Origin: a bacterium
GTDB taxonomy: Bacteria; Vulcanimicrobiota; Xenobia; Xenobiales; JADMJV01
NCBI GenBank assembly: GCA_018266105.1
Contig: JAFEBA010000057.1
Span: 39,350-103,349 of the forward strand
Length of the DNA: 64,000 nt
Direction: 5' to 3'
Positions 23,428-30,942 of the stretch are shown here, in pieces. A program made the translations under genes and the position numbers. The notes below the pieces were generated by a model. That model saw nothing but the letters and a program-made list of their open reading frames with translations. It made no database searches and had not been told where the DNA came from. The number at the start of each line of letters is the position of its first letter. Position 1 is the stretch's first letter.

Positions 23428-24747
23428 ATGTCCCGTTGGATCGCAATCTGCTCACTGGCAATAGCCGTTACGGCTGAAGCAGTTCTGTGGGGAATTCGGA
23501 GCGGGCCCGGATGGCTGATTTTGGTTGTCCTGGCCGCTCTCGCCTCCCAATTTATGCGCTGGAGACTGGAGCGACCGGGCAACCTCTGGAGCGCCTGGCT
23601 CTGGTTGGCCGCATTCGGTCAGGCGGCAGCACCTTTGCTTTACGAGGCCGAAGTGGTGCATCAGCTGGCGCCCCCTCTGTGTCTGATCAGCTGCGTAATG
23701 GCCGTTTACTACACGGTGGCCCTGCCCCAGCCGATGGAATCCCTGACTCGCAACTGCCCCCTTGGACCCGGCTCGCTCGCACAAGCGGGGGCCATTGGCG
23801 CGGAACAGGTTCCACGGCTTTCGGTCTCCACTCGCAAAGGTCTGGGAATGGCCGCCCCCCTGGTGCTCTTGTTCGGTTTGCTGCTCAGTCAAGCCGATCC
23901 CGCTTTCCAAGGCTTCCTGATCGGCTGGCTGGGCGACTGGCAGGCCTGGGCCCTCAGAATCCTTCGCCTTGGACTTTGGGCCTGGCTGACTGCGGCCGTC
24001 TGGCTTCAGGCCCGCACCCGGCCCGCGGCCGATTGCTCGGACACTGCCGGTCGGAGTGATGCCGCCAGCTGGACGGTGGCCCTGCACACCACCAATCTGC
24101 TCTTCGCCAGCTTCCTGGCCTGTCAGGCTCGCTATCTTTTCGCCGGGCGCGCACCGGCCGGCATGACCCTGGCCGAATACGCTCGCCACGGTTTCTTTGA
24201 GCTCTTTCTGGCCTCTTTGCTGATTATCGCCCTGACCGTTTGGGTTTATGGCGCCACCTATGAGTGCGACCAGGCTCGTCCCTGTCGCCTGGCCTCTCAG
24301 CTGATGCTGCTTCTCACTTTTGGTCTGCTGGCCTCGTCCGCTCAGCGCATGTCGCTGTATGTGCAGAACTTCGGATTGACCCTGACTCGTGCTTATGTTC
24401 TGGCTACACTGGTTGGCATTACGGCCACCCTGGTGCTTTGTTGCTGGGCTCTGGGTTACCAGAAGCGCCCGGGATGGCTTCAAGCCCGTTTGCTGTTGCT
24501 GGGAATGCTTTCTTTGACCGGCGTGGGTCTGACCAATGTGGAAGCCTGGGTCGCTCGCACCAACCTGGCTCGAGCGGAGGTGGACCGCAACTATCTGCAG
24601 AGCCTGAGCAGCGATATCGAGCCTGCCTTAGGTGAAAGCGAGCAGGCCATTCTCAGGGCCATCCTTGAGCGTCAGCGCAGGAAGGATTGGCGCGAGTTCA
24701 CCTTCAGCCACTGGACCGCACAACAAAGGAACCCACAGCGTATTTGA
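23428..24747 (+). CDS. DUF4173/DUF4153-like polytopic membrane protein
   Basis: The 439-residue protein has about twelve hydrophobic segments. The motifs LAEYARHGFFELFLASLL and SSAQRMSLYVQNFGLTLTR match the DUF4173/DUF4153 family, whose function is unknown but which often sits beside small transcription factors. GGAGGA at 23418-23423 fixes the ATG at 23428; the longer open frame upstream runs through the operator. The cytoplasmic tail is charged (RAILERQRRKDWREF). The next gene starts 14 bp after the stop and is probably cotranscribed. Confidence 0.75.
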   Translation: MSRWIAICSLAIAVTAEAVLWGIRSGPGWLILVVLAALASQFMRWRLERPGNLWSAWLWLAAFGQAAAPLLYEAEVVHQLAPPLCLISCVMAVYYTVALPQPMESLTRNCPLGPGSLAQAGAIGAEQVPRLSVSTRKGLGMAAPLVLLFGLLLSQADPAFQGFLIGWLGDWQAWALRILRLGLWAWLTAAVWLQARTRPAADCSDTAGRSDAASWTVALHTTNLLFASFLACQARYLFAGRAPAGMTLAEYARHGFFELFLASLLIIALTVWVYGATYECDQARPCRLASQLMLLLTFGLLASSAQRMSLYVQNFGLTLTRAYVLATLVGITATLVLCCWALGYQKRPGWLQARLLLLGMLSLTGVGLTNVEAWVARTNLARAEVDRNYLQSLSSDIEPALGESEQAILRAILERQRRKDWREFTFSHWTAQQRNPQRI

Positions 24748-24760
24748 GGTAAACGCCACC

Positions 24761-25516
24761 ATGAGATTGGCGGCTTTGATTCTGGCTCTGTCCTTGCTGG
24801 CCCAAGCCCAGGTCGGGCCTCCCGCCATGGTGGTCGCTCAAAAGCACGCCTCGGTGCCTGTTTTTAAGACCCTGGAACTGGGGGAGAGGCTGAATCTGCC
24901 GGAGGGAGCTCAGCTCACCGTCAGCTTTCTCGAGGGCGGCGGCCGCAGTCAGTGCGATGGTCCGGGAACCTTCCAGGTGCAGAGCACCCAGATGGTTTTG
25001 CTCAATGGAGAAGGCCGTGTGACGCATCAGCAGGTGTTGACGCGAGCCGCCATGACCCCTCGGGCCTGGGTCAATTGGGACGAAATGGCGGGCGTGCGTC
25101 GCGACGAGCTGGCTTACTGCAGCGATCCGGTCTGGTTGGATCCGAATGTTGAGATTCGCTGGCGGGCTCCCAGCGACGTGACTCAAGTTGAAGTGGTGGT
25201 GGAGCACCTTCCGGAATACCGGCGAGTCCACAAAAGCACCGTTCCGGCCGAGTCCCCATTGCCTTTGCAGTTGGAGGCTGGTCAGGCTTACACGGTCAGC
25301 CTGCGCGGTTTCAGTCCCAGGCGCACCATTGAGGCGGCCGAACAGCGCCTGGAAGTGCTCTCCAACCAGGACCGTGAGCGGTTGTTGGCCTGGGAATCGG
25401 ACGTTCGTTTGCCTGAAGATCGTGCCGAGCTTTATTCCTGGTTGCTTTCGCGAGGCTTACCCAGTCGCGCTCAAAAGATGTTGCCTCAGCTGAGGGCGGA
25501 TGGAGCGGTGCCTTGA
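24761..25516 (+). CDS. Exported FecR-like protein
   Basis: From the ATG at 24761 there is a Sec signal (MRLAALILALSLLAQAQ) and a mature part of about 235 residues. TLELGERLNLPEGAQLTVSF and later CDGPGTFQVQSTQMVLL resemble a FecR-type beta domain. A fibronectin-like segment follows (EIRWRAPSDVTQVEVVVEHL, YTVSLRGFSP) and the end is helical. The stop overlaps the TTG start of the next gene (TTGA), so it is coupled to the glycosyltransferase. It may be an envelope accessory of the lipid cluster downstream, or belong with the DUF4173 protein. Confidence 0.6.
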   Translation: MRLAALILALSLLAQAQVGPPAMVVAQKHASVPVFKTLELGERLNLPEGAQLTVSFLEGGGRSQCDGPGTFQVQSTQMVLLNGEGRVTHQQVLTRAAMTPRAWVNWDEMAGVRRDELAYCSDPVWLDPNVEIRWRAPSDVTQVEVVVEHLPEYRRVHKSTVPAESPLPLQLEAGQAYTVSLRGFSPRRTIEAAEQRLEVLSNQDRERLLAWESDVRLPEDRAELYSWLLSRGLPSRAQKMLPQLRADGAVP

Positions 25517-26493
25517 TTTTACCTGCTTTGGCGGCTACTGCCGGCCTGGGTGTGCTGGGATACAACTATTTGAGCGGCCGTAATCTACTGGTCGACAGTT
25601 GGGATCAGTTCCGCCTGGTCAGCCAGCCCCTGGAATATTGGGAAGAGATTTGGCGTCAGCGTCCGCCCACTCAAATTGTGGCCTGTCTCACCACCATCCC
25701 CAGCCGTCTGCCTTACCTGGAGTTGACGCTGAAGAGCCTGCTTTACCAAAACTGGGCCTTGCAGAAGATTCGTCTGCATTTGCCGGAGTTCTCCGTGCGC
25801 GAGAACGCGGCTTATGTCGTTCCAGAGAACCTCAAGGGGCGCGATTGGTTAGAGATCGTGACCTGTCCTGATTACGGACCCGCCACCAAGCTGATCCCCG
25901 CCGTGCTGGAAATGGACCGTGAGCAACGCATCCTGGTGGTGGATGACGATATGCTCTATCCGGCCAGTCTAACCCAGCACTTGCTGAGCTTTTCGCAACG
26001 CTACGACGATTGGGTGATTTGTTCCAGCGGTTGGGTGGTGCCCGATGATCTGGTCGACCGTCCCACCACTCTGTGGGATAATCTTCGTCAGAAACCGCCT
26101 GTTCCGGTGAAGTGCACGCGCGTGCATGAACCCTATCCCATCGACATTGTGCAGGGCTACTCGGGATTCCTGACTCGGGCCGCTTTCTATGACCGGGCTC
26201 GATTGACCGATTACAGTGGCGCCCCGGATGCCTGCCGCTGGGTGGATGACGTCTGGCTGAGTGCTCAGTGCCTTGTGCCGAAAGCGGTCGTGCCGGCTCC
26301 GCGCTATTGTTTTGAGCGCTGGAAGATGCGCAAGATGATGAAGGCCGGAAGTCTGGGGCGAAAAAATCGCGGAGACGGGAATCCCCTGACCCGCAACAAC
26401 ACCATCGCCATCCGTCACCTTCGTGAAAACTGGCTTAATGCGCTTCCAGGAGGGAGCCTGGAGCAGAAACCGAACCACCTCGGCCATTCATGA
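25513..26493 (+). CDS. Glycosyltransferase-like protein with GT-A core
   Basis: The 326-residue protein opens with a hydrophobic segment (ALAATAGLGVLGYNYL). A GT-A core then starts at IVACLTTIPSRLPYLELTLKS and has a metal-binding acidic motif in ILVVDDDMLYP, followed by GYSGFLTR and CRWVDDVWLSAQ, as in GT-A enzymes that use nucleotide sugars. The start is TTG at 25513, overlapping the previous stop. The stop overlaps the next ATG (ATGA at 26490). Coupling to lipid genes suggests it glycosylates a lipid headgroup, but sugar and acceptor are unknown. Confidence 0.68.
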   Translation: MILPALAATAGLGVLGYNYLSGRNLLVDSWDQFRLVSQPLEYWEEIWRQRPPTQIVACLTTIPSRLPYLELTLKSLLYQNWALQKIRLHLPEFSVRENAAYVVPENLKGRDWLEIVTCPDYGPATKLIPAVLEMDREQRILVVDDDMLYPASLTQHLLSFSQRYDDWVICSSGWVVPDDLVDRPTTLWDNLRQKPPVPVKCTRVHEPYPIDIVQGYSGFLTRAAFYDRARLTDYSGAPDACRWVDDVWLSAQCLVPKAVVPAPRYCFERWKMRKMMKAGSLGRKNRGDGNPLTRNNTIAIRHLRENWLNALPGGSLEQKPNHLGHS

Positions 26494-27071
26494 TCAGTCA
26501 GTTGCGAGAACCCACGCGTCCGCTGCGAGTGGCCCTGGCCAGGCCGCTGGTGGCGCTGGGGGTGCACCCCAATTGGATCACGCTGGCCGCGATCCCATTC
26601 AGCACCGCTGCCGCCTGGGTATTGTCCCAGGGCTCCGGCGGCTGGGCTCTGATATTGGCCCTGGCGGCTGCCGCCATGGACTTCCTGGACGGGGAAGTGG
26701 CCCGCTTACAAAACCGCACCACAGCTTTCGGCAACTATCTGGAAGCTTTAGTGGATCGCTGGGTGGATGGTATTTTACTGGTCGGGTTTTTGCCCAGCTA
26801 CCCACTGCCGGCCGCGCTGGCCATTATCCTGAGCAGTCTGGTCAGCTACTCCAAAGCTCGTCTGGGGCTGGTGATGCCGACCGACAACAGTGACTGGCCT
26901 GGCTGGGGCGATCGCAGTGATCGCCTGATTTTGCTTCTCTTAGCCGTTTGGTTGGGACCTGCCAGCGGCTGGAGTCACCTTTTGCTCTGGATTCTTGTTC
27001 TGGTCTCGCTGGTGGGCTGCGTCCAACGCGTCCAGCATGCCCGCCGGCAAATCGAGCAAGCCGGGCTCTAG
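26490..27071 (+). CDS. CDP-alcohol phosphatidyltransferase
   Basis: The family signature D-x2-D-G-x2-A-R-x8-G-x7-D-x3-D is complete: Asp64, Asp67-Gly68, Ala71-Arg72, Gly81, Asp89 and Asp93. Such enzymes transfer a phosphatidyl group from CDP-diacylglycerol to an alcohol such as glycerol phosphate, inositol phosphate or serine, in the membrane; this one has five or six hydrophobic helices. The alcohol cannot be told from sequence alone. In this cluster a phosphatidyl-inositol-type product would feed the AUR1-like enzyme encoded next (inference). Start and stop are tightly packed with both neighbours. Confidence 0.9.
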   Translation: MISQLREPTRPLRVALARPLVALGVHPNWITLAAIPFSTAAAWVLSQGSGGWALILALAAAAMDFLDGEVARLQNRTTAFGNYLEALVDRWVDGILLVGFLPSYPLPAALAIILSSLVSYSKARLGLVMPTDNSDWPGWGDRSDRLILLLLAVWLGPASGWSHLLLWILVLVSLVGCVQRVQHARRQIEQAGL

Positions 27072-27079
27072 CTATCGCG

Positions 27080-27934
27080 GTGGAGGCGCGCACTTATCGC
27101 TGGGGAGAAGCCTGGTTTGCAGGATACTGGTTGTTGAGCAGCCTGCTGCTGCTGTTCGGACCCCACTATACCAAGGCCAGTGTGCAACTGGGTCTGCTTC
27201 AGCTCACGGCGGCCGCCGCTCTGATGATGTTTTCCAGCTGGTGCGAGCGTCACCCCAATCCAGGGAAATGGCTTTTTTGGGTTGCCTGGCCCCCCTGCTT
27301 TTTTTGGACTTATAACAACATCGATATGGTCCATCAGGTCTTGGGCTGGCCCACTCAGGATGCGCTGGTGCAGAGTTGGGAGCACGGCCTGTGGGGCTCA
27401 ATCGACCCGGCCTTGCATTGGAGCCAGGCCTGGCCTTGGCTCTGGTTTTCCGAGTTCATCCATATCTGCTACATCACTTATTATGCCATGATGCCCGTGC
27501 TGATCATCCGCCTGCTGCGCCGAGATCGGGAGGATCTGGGGCGCCTGGCTCTGGCGGCCGGGGTTTGCAGTCTGGTCTGTTGCTACACCATCAATATTTT
27601 CTTCCCAGTGCGTGGACCCAGACCGCTCTATCCACCCCTGGCCGAGAGCTTGCACGGACCGGTATGGACCTTCTGTCACAGCATGCTCAAGAAAGCGGCC
27701 GCCGGGGCCGCTGCCTTTCCTTCAGGGCATACTTCGCTTTCGGTGACCACTGCGATTCTAGGCTGGCGCTGGGACCGGAAGCTGTTTCCGTTCTACGGAA
27801 TTTGGGCGGCCGGGGTGGTGTCGGCTACCGTTTACGGGCGTTTCCACTACAGTGTGGACGTCCTGGCCGGCGTTCTCCTGGCCCTGTGGGCCGCCGGGCT
27901 TGTGCTTTTCCGTGAACCCGAGCACCAGGCCTAA
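27080..27934 (+). CDS. PAP2-superfamily membrane enzyme, AUR1-like
   Basis: This polytopic protein has the PAP2 active-site elements: FPVRGPRPLYPP, AFPSGHTSLSVTT with the catalytic His, and GRFHYSVDVLAG with the nucleophilic-site His and Asp. An earlier segment HICYITYYAMMP is like that in AUR1/inositol-phosphorylceramide-synthase relatives, which move a phospho-headgroup from a phospholipid to ceramide. A simple lipid phosphatase is the alternative. No ATG suits; I use GTG at 27080 just after the preceding stop, since the frame upstream lies inside the previous gene. The 3' end overlaps the next gene by 23 bp. Confidence 0.75.
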   Translation: MEARTYRWGEAWFAGYWLLSSLLLLFGPHYTKASVQLGLLQLTAAAALMMFSSWCERHPNPGKWLFWVAWPPCFFWTYNNIDMVHQVLGWPTQDALVQSWEHGLWGSIDPALHWSQAWPWLWFSEFIHICYITYYAMMPVLIIRLLRRDREDLGRLALAAGVCSLVCCYTINIFFPVRGPRPLYPPLAESLHGPVWTFCHSMLKKAAAGAAAFPSGHTSLSVTTAILGWRWDRKLFPFYGIWAAGVVSATVYGRFHYSVDVLAGVLLALWAAGLVLFREPEHQA

Positions 27935-28847
27935 ACGCGCCGCCCCCCTCAACACCCTCATGCTGGTGGTGGGGTTGGGCCTGCTCTCCTATCTTTGGGC
28001 TGACTTTTCATTAGATCTGGTGCGTCAGGCCTTGATTCGGGCCGGCTGGGGGCTGGTTCCCTTGAGCCTTTTGGGTCTGGTCTGGATGCCCTGGGATGTG
28101 CTGGCGACGGCGGCCTTGCTGCCGGCTCCGCGACGCTGGTTTCGCCTTTTTCTTCTGGAATGGAGCAGCGACGGCTTTTCTCGCCTGATTCCCTCGGCCG
28201 GACTGGGGGGAGAGCCCTTCCGCTATCGGCACCTGCGTTCGATGACAGCCGAGCCTGCTCGGGTTGTGCTGGCCTACCGCATGTTTCACGCCATCTCGGG
28301 TCTGGTGGCGACCTTTGTGGGGGCGGGGTTATGCGCTTTCTCAGGGATTTCTCCCGGTCATTCCTGGCTGCGTCTGGTGGCGCTCACGGTGGGAGTGGCC
28401 GGCGTCCTATGGGGTGCGTTGCTCTGGTGGCGGCCGTTTCCCGTCACCCGGCTGGTGCTGGGTCTGCTGCCCAAGCTCGTGAGTCGCGTGATGCAGGTGG
28501 CCGAGGTGGCTTTTCTCTTGTTCTTACTGGGTCAGCAGGTGACGCCTCAGCGTGTGCTTCTGATTCAGGCTTGTTTGGCCGCCAGCACGTTCTTGTTTGC
28601 TTTCGTTCCGGGGGGGCTAGGTGTTCAGGAACGAGCTTTGATGCTGGCCTGCACCGAGTTGGGGTTGGGTAGCGAGATTGGATTTCAGCTTGGACTGTTG
28701 CGTCGTTGCCGTCAGTTACTCTGGGCTGGTTACGGCTTGCTTGCGGCTATTTGGCTTGAGGACGCTTTAAGAAGAGATTCAAAATCCCTGGAGCCCAGCG
28801 CGACAGAAGATGAGCCAGGCGCCCATCAAAGCTTGGAATCACCGTAA
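27912..28847 (+). CDS. LPG-synthase-type (UPF0104) membrane protein
   Basis: About 310 residues with seven or eight hydrophobic helices. DGFSRLIPSAGLGGEPFRYRHL and FAFVPGGLGVQERALMLA are the two conserved Gly-rich segments of the lysylphosphatidylglycerol-synthase transmembrane family; without the soluble synthase domain such proteins are thought to move lipids across the membrane. The start is GTG at 27912 (basic N-terminus NPSTRPKRA) or ATG at 27960; neither has a ribosome site, and overlap with the previous gene favours coupling. The last 101 bp overlap the convergent SDR gene. Confidence 0.75.
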   Translation: MNPSTRPKRAAPLNTLMLVVGLGLLSYLWADFSLDLVRQALIRAGWGLVPLSLLGLVWMPWDVLATAALLPAPRRWFRLFLLEWSSDGFSRLIPSAGLGGEPFRYRHLRSMTAEPARVVLAYRMFHAISGLVATFVGAGLCAFSGISPGHSWLRLVALTVGVAGVLWGALLWWRPFPVTRLVLGLLPKLVSRVMQVAEVAFLLFLLGQQVTPQRVLLIQACLAASTFLFAFVPGGLGVQERALMLACTELGLGSEIGFQLGLLRRCRQLLWAGYGLLAAIWLEDALRRDSKSLEPSATEDEPGAHQSLESP

Positions 28848-29529
28848 AAGGATTGCCCGGTAGAGCTTTGAGCAGGTATCTGGCCACCTGGCTGGATTCC
28901 AGCACCTGCACTTTCTCTTCCTGAGCCAGAACTTCGGGGGGCTTGCGCAGATTCTCTTGTTCCAGGCCGGGGGTGCGAGTGTTGGGTGGGCAAAGGGCTG
29001 AGACGCGAATGCCGTATCCGGCCACCTCTCGTCGCAGCGCCTCGGAGAAGCCCATCACGGCGTATTTGGTGGCGCAGTAGGCTGTGTAGCCGAAGAGACC
29101 CATCACGCCCCCCAATGAGGAAACATTGACGATGTGTCCGGCCTTTTGAGCTACCAGGGCCGGCAAAACAGCCTTGCACACGTAGGCTGTGCCCAGGTAG
29201 TTGACCTGGTTCATCCTGTCGATGTCTTCCGGGCTCAGGTCCAGGAGGTAGCCCGGCAGGGCCAGACCGGCGCAGTTGAACACGAAAAAAGGAGAGCCGT
29301 CCACGCCTTGGGCTTCCTGCACCGCCTGTTCTACCGAGGCGTAGTCGGCCACGTCCAGGGCCGTCCACTCTGCCTTGATTCGAGCGGCTTCCTGGCTGAG
29401 GAGGTCGGCTCGCCTGGCGAACAAGCGCACCCGGCAGCCCCGTTTGATCAGTTCCTCGCCCAAGGCCAGCCCGATGCCCTGACTGCCGCCGAAGACCCAG
29501 GCAACCCGGTCTCGGTAGTAGGAACTCAT
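28747..29529 (-). CDS. SDR-family reductase, 3-ketosphinganine-reductase-like
   Basis: The 260-residue short-chain dehydrogenase has the cofactor motif FGGSQGIGLALG, a basic residue region favouring NADPH (RLFARRADLL), NCAG, the catalytic Ser in NVSSLGG and Tyr-x3-Lys in YCATKYA. CPPNTRTPGLEQENL after the active site, and a C-terminal segment with LSRWAPGILNLFLKR, are like the KDSR group that reduces 3-ketosphinganine to sphinganine. Next to an oxoamine synthase and a ceramide-synthase-like gene this is the simplest reading; it could instead be a trans ketoreductase for the KS module. Its ATG overlaps the upstream stop (ATGA). Confidence 0.82.
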   Translation of the reverse strand: MSSYYRDRVAWVFGGSQGIGLALGEELIKRGCRVRLFARRADLLSQEAARIKAEWTALDVADYASVEQAVQEAQGVDGSPFFVFNCAGLALPGYLLDLSPEDIDRMNQVNYLGTAYVCKAVLPALVAQKAGHIVNVSSLGGVMGLFGYTAYCATKYAVMGFSEALRREVAGYGIRVSALCPPNTRTPGLEQENLRKPPEVLAQEEKVQVLESSQVARYLLKALPGNPFTVIPSFDGRLAHLLSRWAPGILNLFLKRPQAK

Positions 29530-30614
29530 TGGAGGGGAGGCTTTTCCAGCAGACGGTAGACCTTGTTGCGGCTGCCGCCCAGGGCCGAGGCCATGGCGTT
29601 CATGGGCCGATTGCTTTCCAGCACCCAGCTGATCTCCAGTTCACGCCACTTGATTTCACGGCCTCGCTGCATGGCGGCGTGAATCAGGGCCGCAGAAACT
29701 TCGTCCGCTCGGAATTCCTTGCGCACGCCCAGAGCGTAGCCTCGATAGCTGTCCACCCAACGGTTGCGGGTGAAGTATTTCCAAAGCAGTTTGGGCGTCA
29801 GCGAGCCATTGCTGGCGGAGAGCATGGGATTCAGGTTGGGGAGTACGATAATGCAGCCGATGGGATGACCGTCTTTGTAAGCTAGAAAGACCAGGTTGGG
29901 ATCCAGCACGAAGCGCGCCAGCAACATCAGATCTTCCAGCTGAGCCCCTTCGATCGGCTCAAATCCCCAGTTTTGTGAAAGCGCGTCGTTGAAAACCTCC
30001 GCGATCTGGGTGACCTGGCGGCGCAGATCGCCCTTGCGCATCGGCTCCACTACAATTCCTTTGGCCAGGGAACGTTCCGCCCGGCCTTTCATAAGGTCGG
30101 GCTTCATCTCATGTTGCAGGTAGCGGTAGGTGAAGAGGTCCATGGATTTCTGCAGTCCAGCGTTGGCCAGCAGTTCCTCGTAGTAAGGGGGATTATAGCT
30201 CATCAGAAAGTGTGGCTCGAAATCAAAACCGTCTACCAACAGCCCGGTGTAGGGATCTTCCAGGCGAAAGTGATGAGGTCCCCGCATAGGCAGATGGGGC
30301 GCCAACTGGTGCCCCATCTCGATCAGGCCTTTGACCTCTTCGTGTGTGCCTGGTAAAGCTTCAAAGAAACCGAAGTGGAGTGCTTCGTAGCCGTGGGCGC
30401 GATGAACTTTGAATCCCGCGCGGGCGACCGGCTTCCCGTCGCGGTAGGCCATCGCATAAAGTTTTTCCTTCTCCACCAGCTTGCCCATCATCACCCAGGT
30501 GTAAGGCGTCAGGGGAGGCACCCATAGATTGGGAGCGCTCTTGTAGACTTGTCTGGCTAAGGAAAAAAAATCAAAGAGCTGGGACCAACGGCTTATTTTC
30601 TTCAAAGTGTGCAC
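29526..30614 (-). CDS. GNAT-like acyltransferase, bacterial ceramide synthase-like
   Basis: The 362-residue protein has a duplicated GNAT-type fold. Conserved stretches PHHFRLEDPYTGLLVDGF, SYNPPYYEELL, EVFNDALSQNWGFEP and AYKDGHPIGCIIVLPN match the YghO/bCerS-like group, in which a GNAT enzyme N-acylates the sphingoid base in bacteria such as Caulobacter. There the gene also sits near an SPT, an ACP and a reductase, as here. The start is GTG at 30614. It is transcribed away from the ACP-megasynthase pair across about 55 bp, so a shared divergent control region is likely. The acyl donor is unknown. Confidence 0.75.
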   Translation of the reverse strand: MHTLKKISRWSQLFDFFSLARQVYKSAPNLWVPPLTPYTWVMMGKLVEKEKLYAMAYRDGKPVARAGFKVHRAHGYEALHFGFFEALPGTHEEVKGLIEMGHQLAPHLPMRGPHHFRLEDPYTGLLVDGFDFEPHFLMSYNPPYYEELLANAGLQKSMDLFTYRYLQHEMKPDLMKGRAERSLAKGIVVEPMRKGDLRRQVTQIAEVFNDALSQNWGFEPIEGAQLEDLMLLARFVLDPNLVFLAYKDGHPIGCIIVLPNLNPMLSASNGSLTPKLLWKYFTRNRWVDSYRGYALGVRKEFRADEVSAALIHAAMQRGREIKWRELEISWVLESNRPMNAMASALGGSRNKVYRLLEKPPLQ

Positions 30615-30669
30615 TGATCAACCCCCATTCTGCCCCGCCTTCTGGTCTTCCTATGGAGGGGCAAGATCT

Positions 30670-30942
30670 ATGTTGTCGAAAGGCCGGCCCATGAACGACG
30701 CTCTGGAACCAGAATTCGCCTCCGTACTGCGGGAGATCATGACCACAATCAGCTCGCGTGACGTTGGTGAGTTCCGATCCAGCCAATCTCTCTCTGAATT
30801 AGGTTTGGACTCCGTGTCTTTGGCCGAAGTTATTGTGATGCTGGAAGACAAGTACGATGTGAGTCTTGACCAGCGGGAGATCGAACGAATCGAAAGCTTC
30901 GGCGACCTTCAAGAATTGATGCATCGCGCGCGAAATAAGTAA
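30670..30942 (+). CDS. Acyl carrier protein
   Basis: This 90-residue ACP carries the phosphopantetheine site in ELGLDSVSLAE (Ser48 counted from 30670). The start at 30670 has GGAGG ten bases upstream; an inner ATG at 30691 gives an 83-residue ACP and is possible. It ends directly before the ATG of the megasynthase with no gap, so both are on one message. It probably supplies the acyl chain to the KS or to the oxoamine synthase, as a dedicated ACP does in bacterial sphingolipid loci. A phosphopantetheinyl transferase is not in the window. Confidence 0.9.
   Translation: MLSKGRPMNDALEPEFASVLREIMTTISSRDVGEFRSSQSLSELGLDSVSLAEVIVMLEDKYDVSLDQREIERIESFGDLQELMHRARNK

Noticed and set aside
26948..27079. 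ATG at 26948 as start of the PAP2 gene
   Set aside because: It lies inside the CDP-alcohol phosphatidyltransferase gene and adds a Pro/Arg-rich stretch with no membrane character; GTG at 27080 is preferred.
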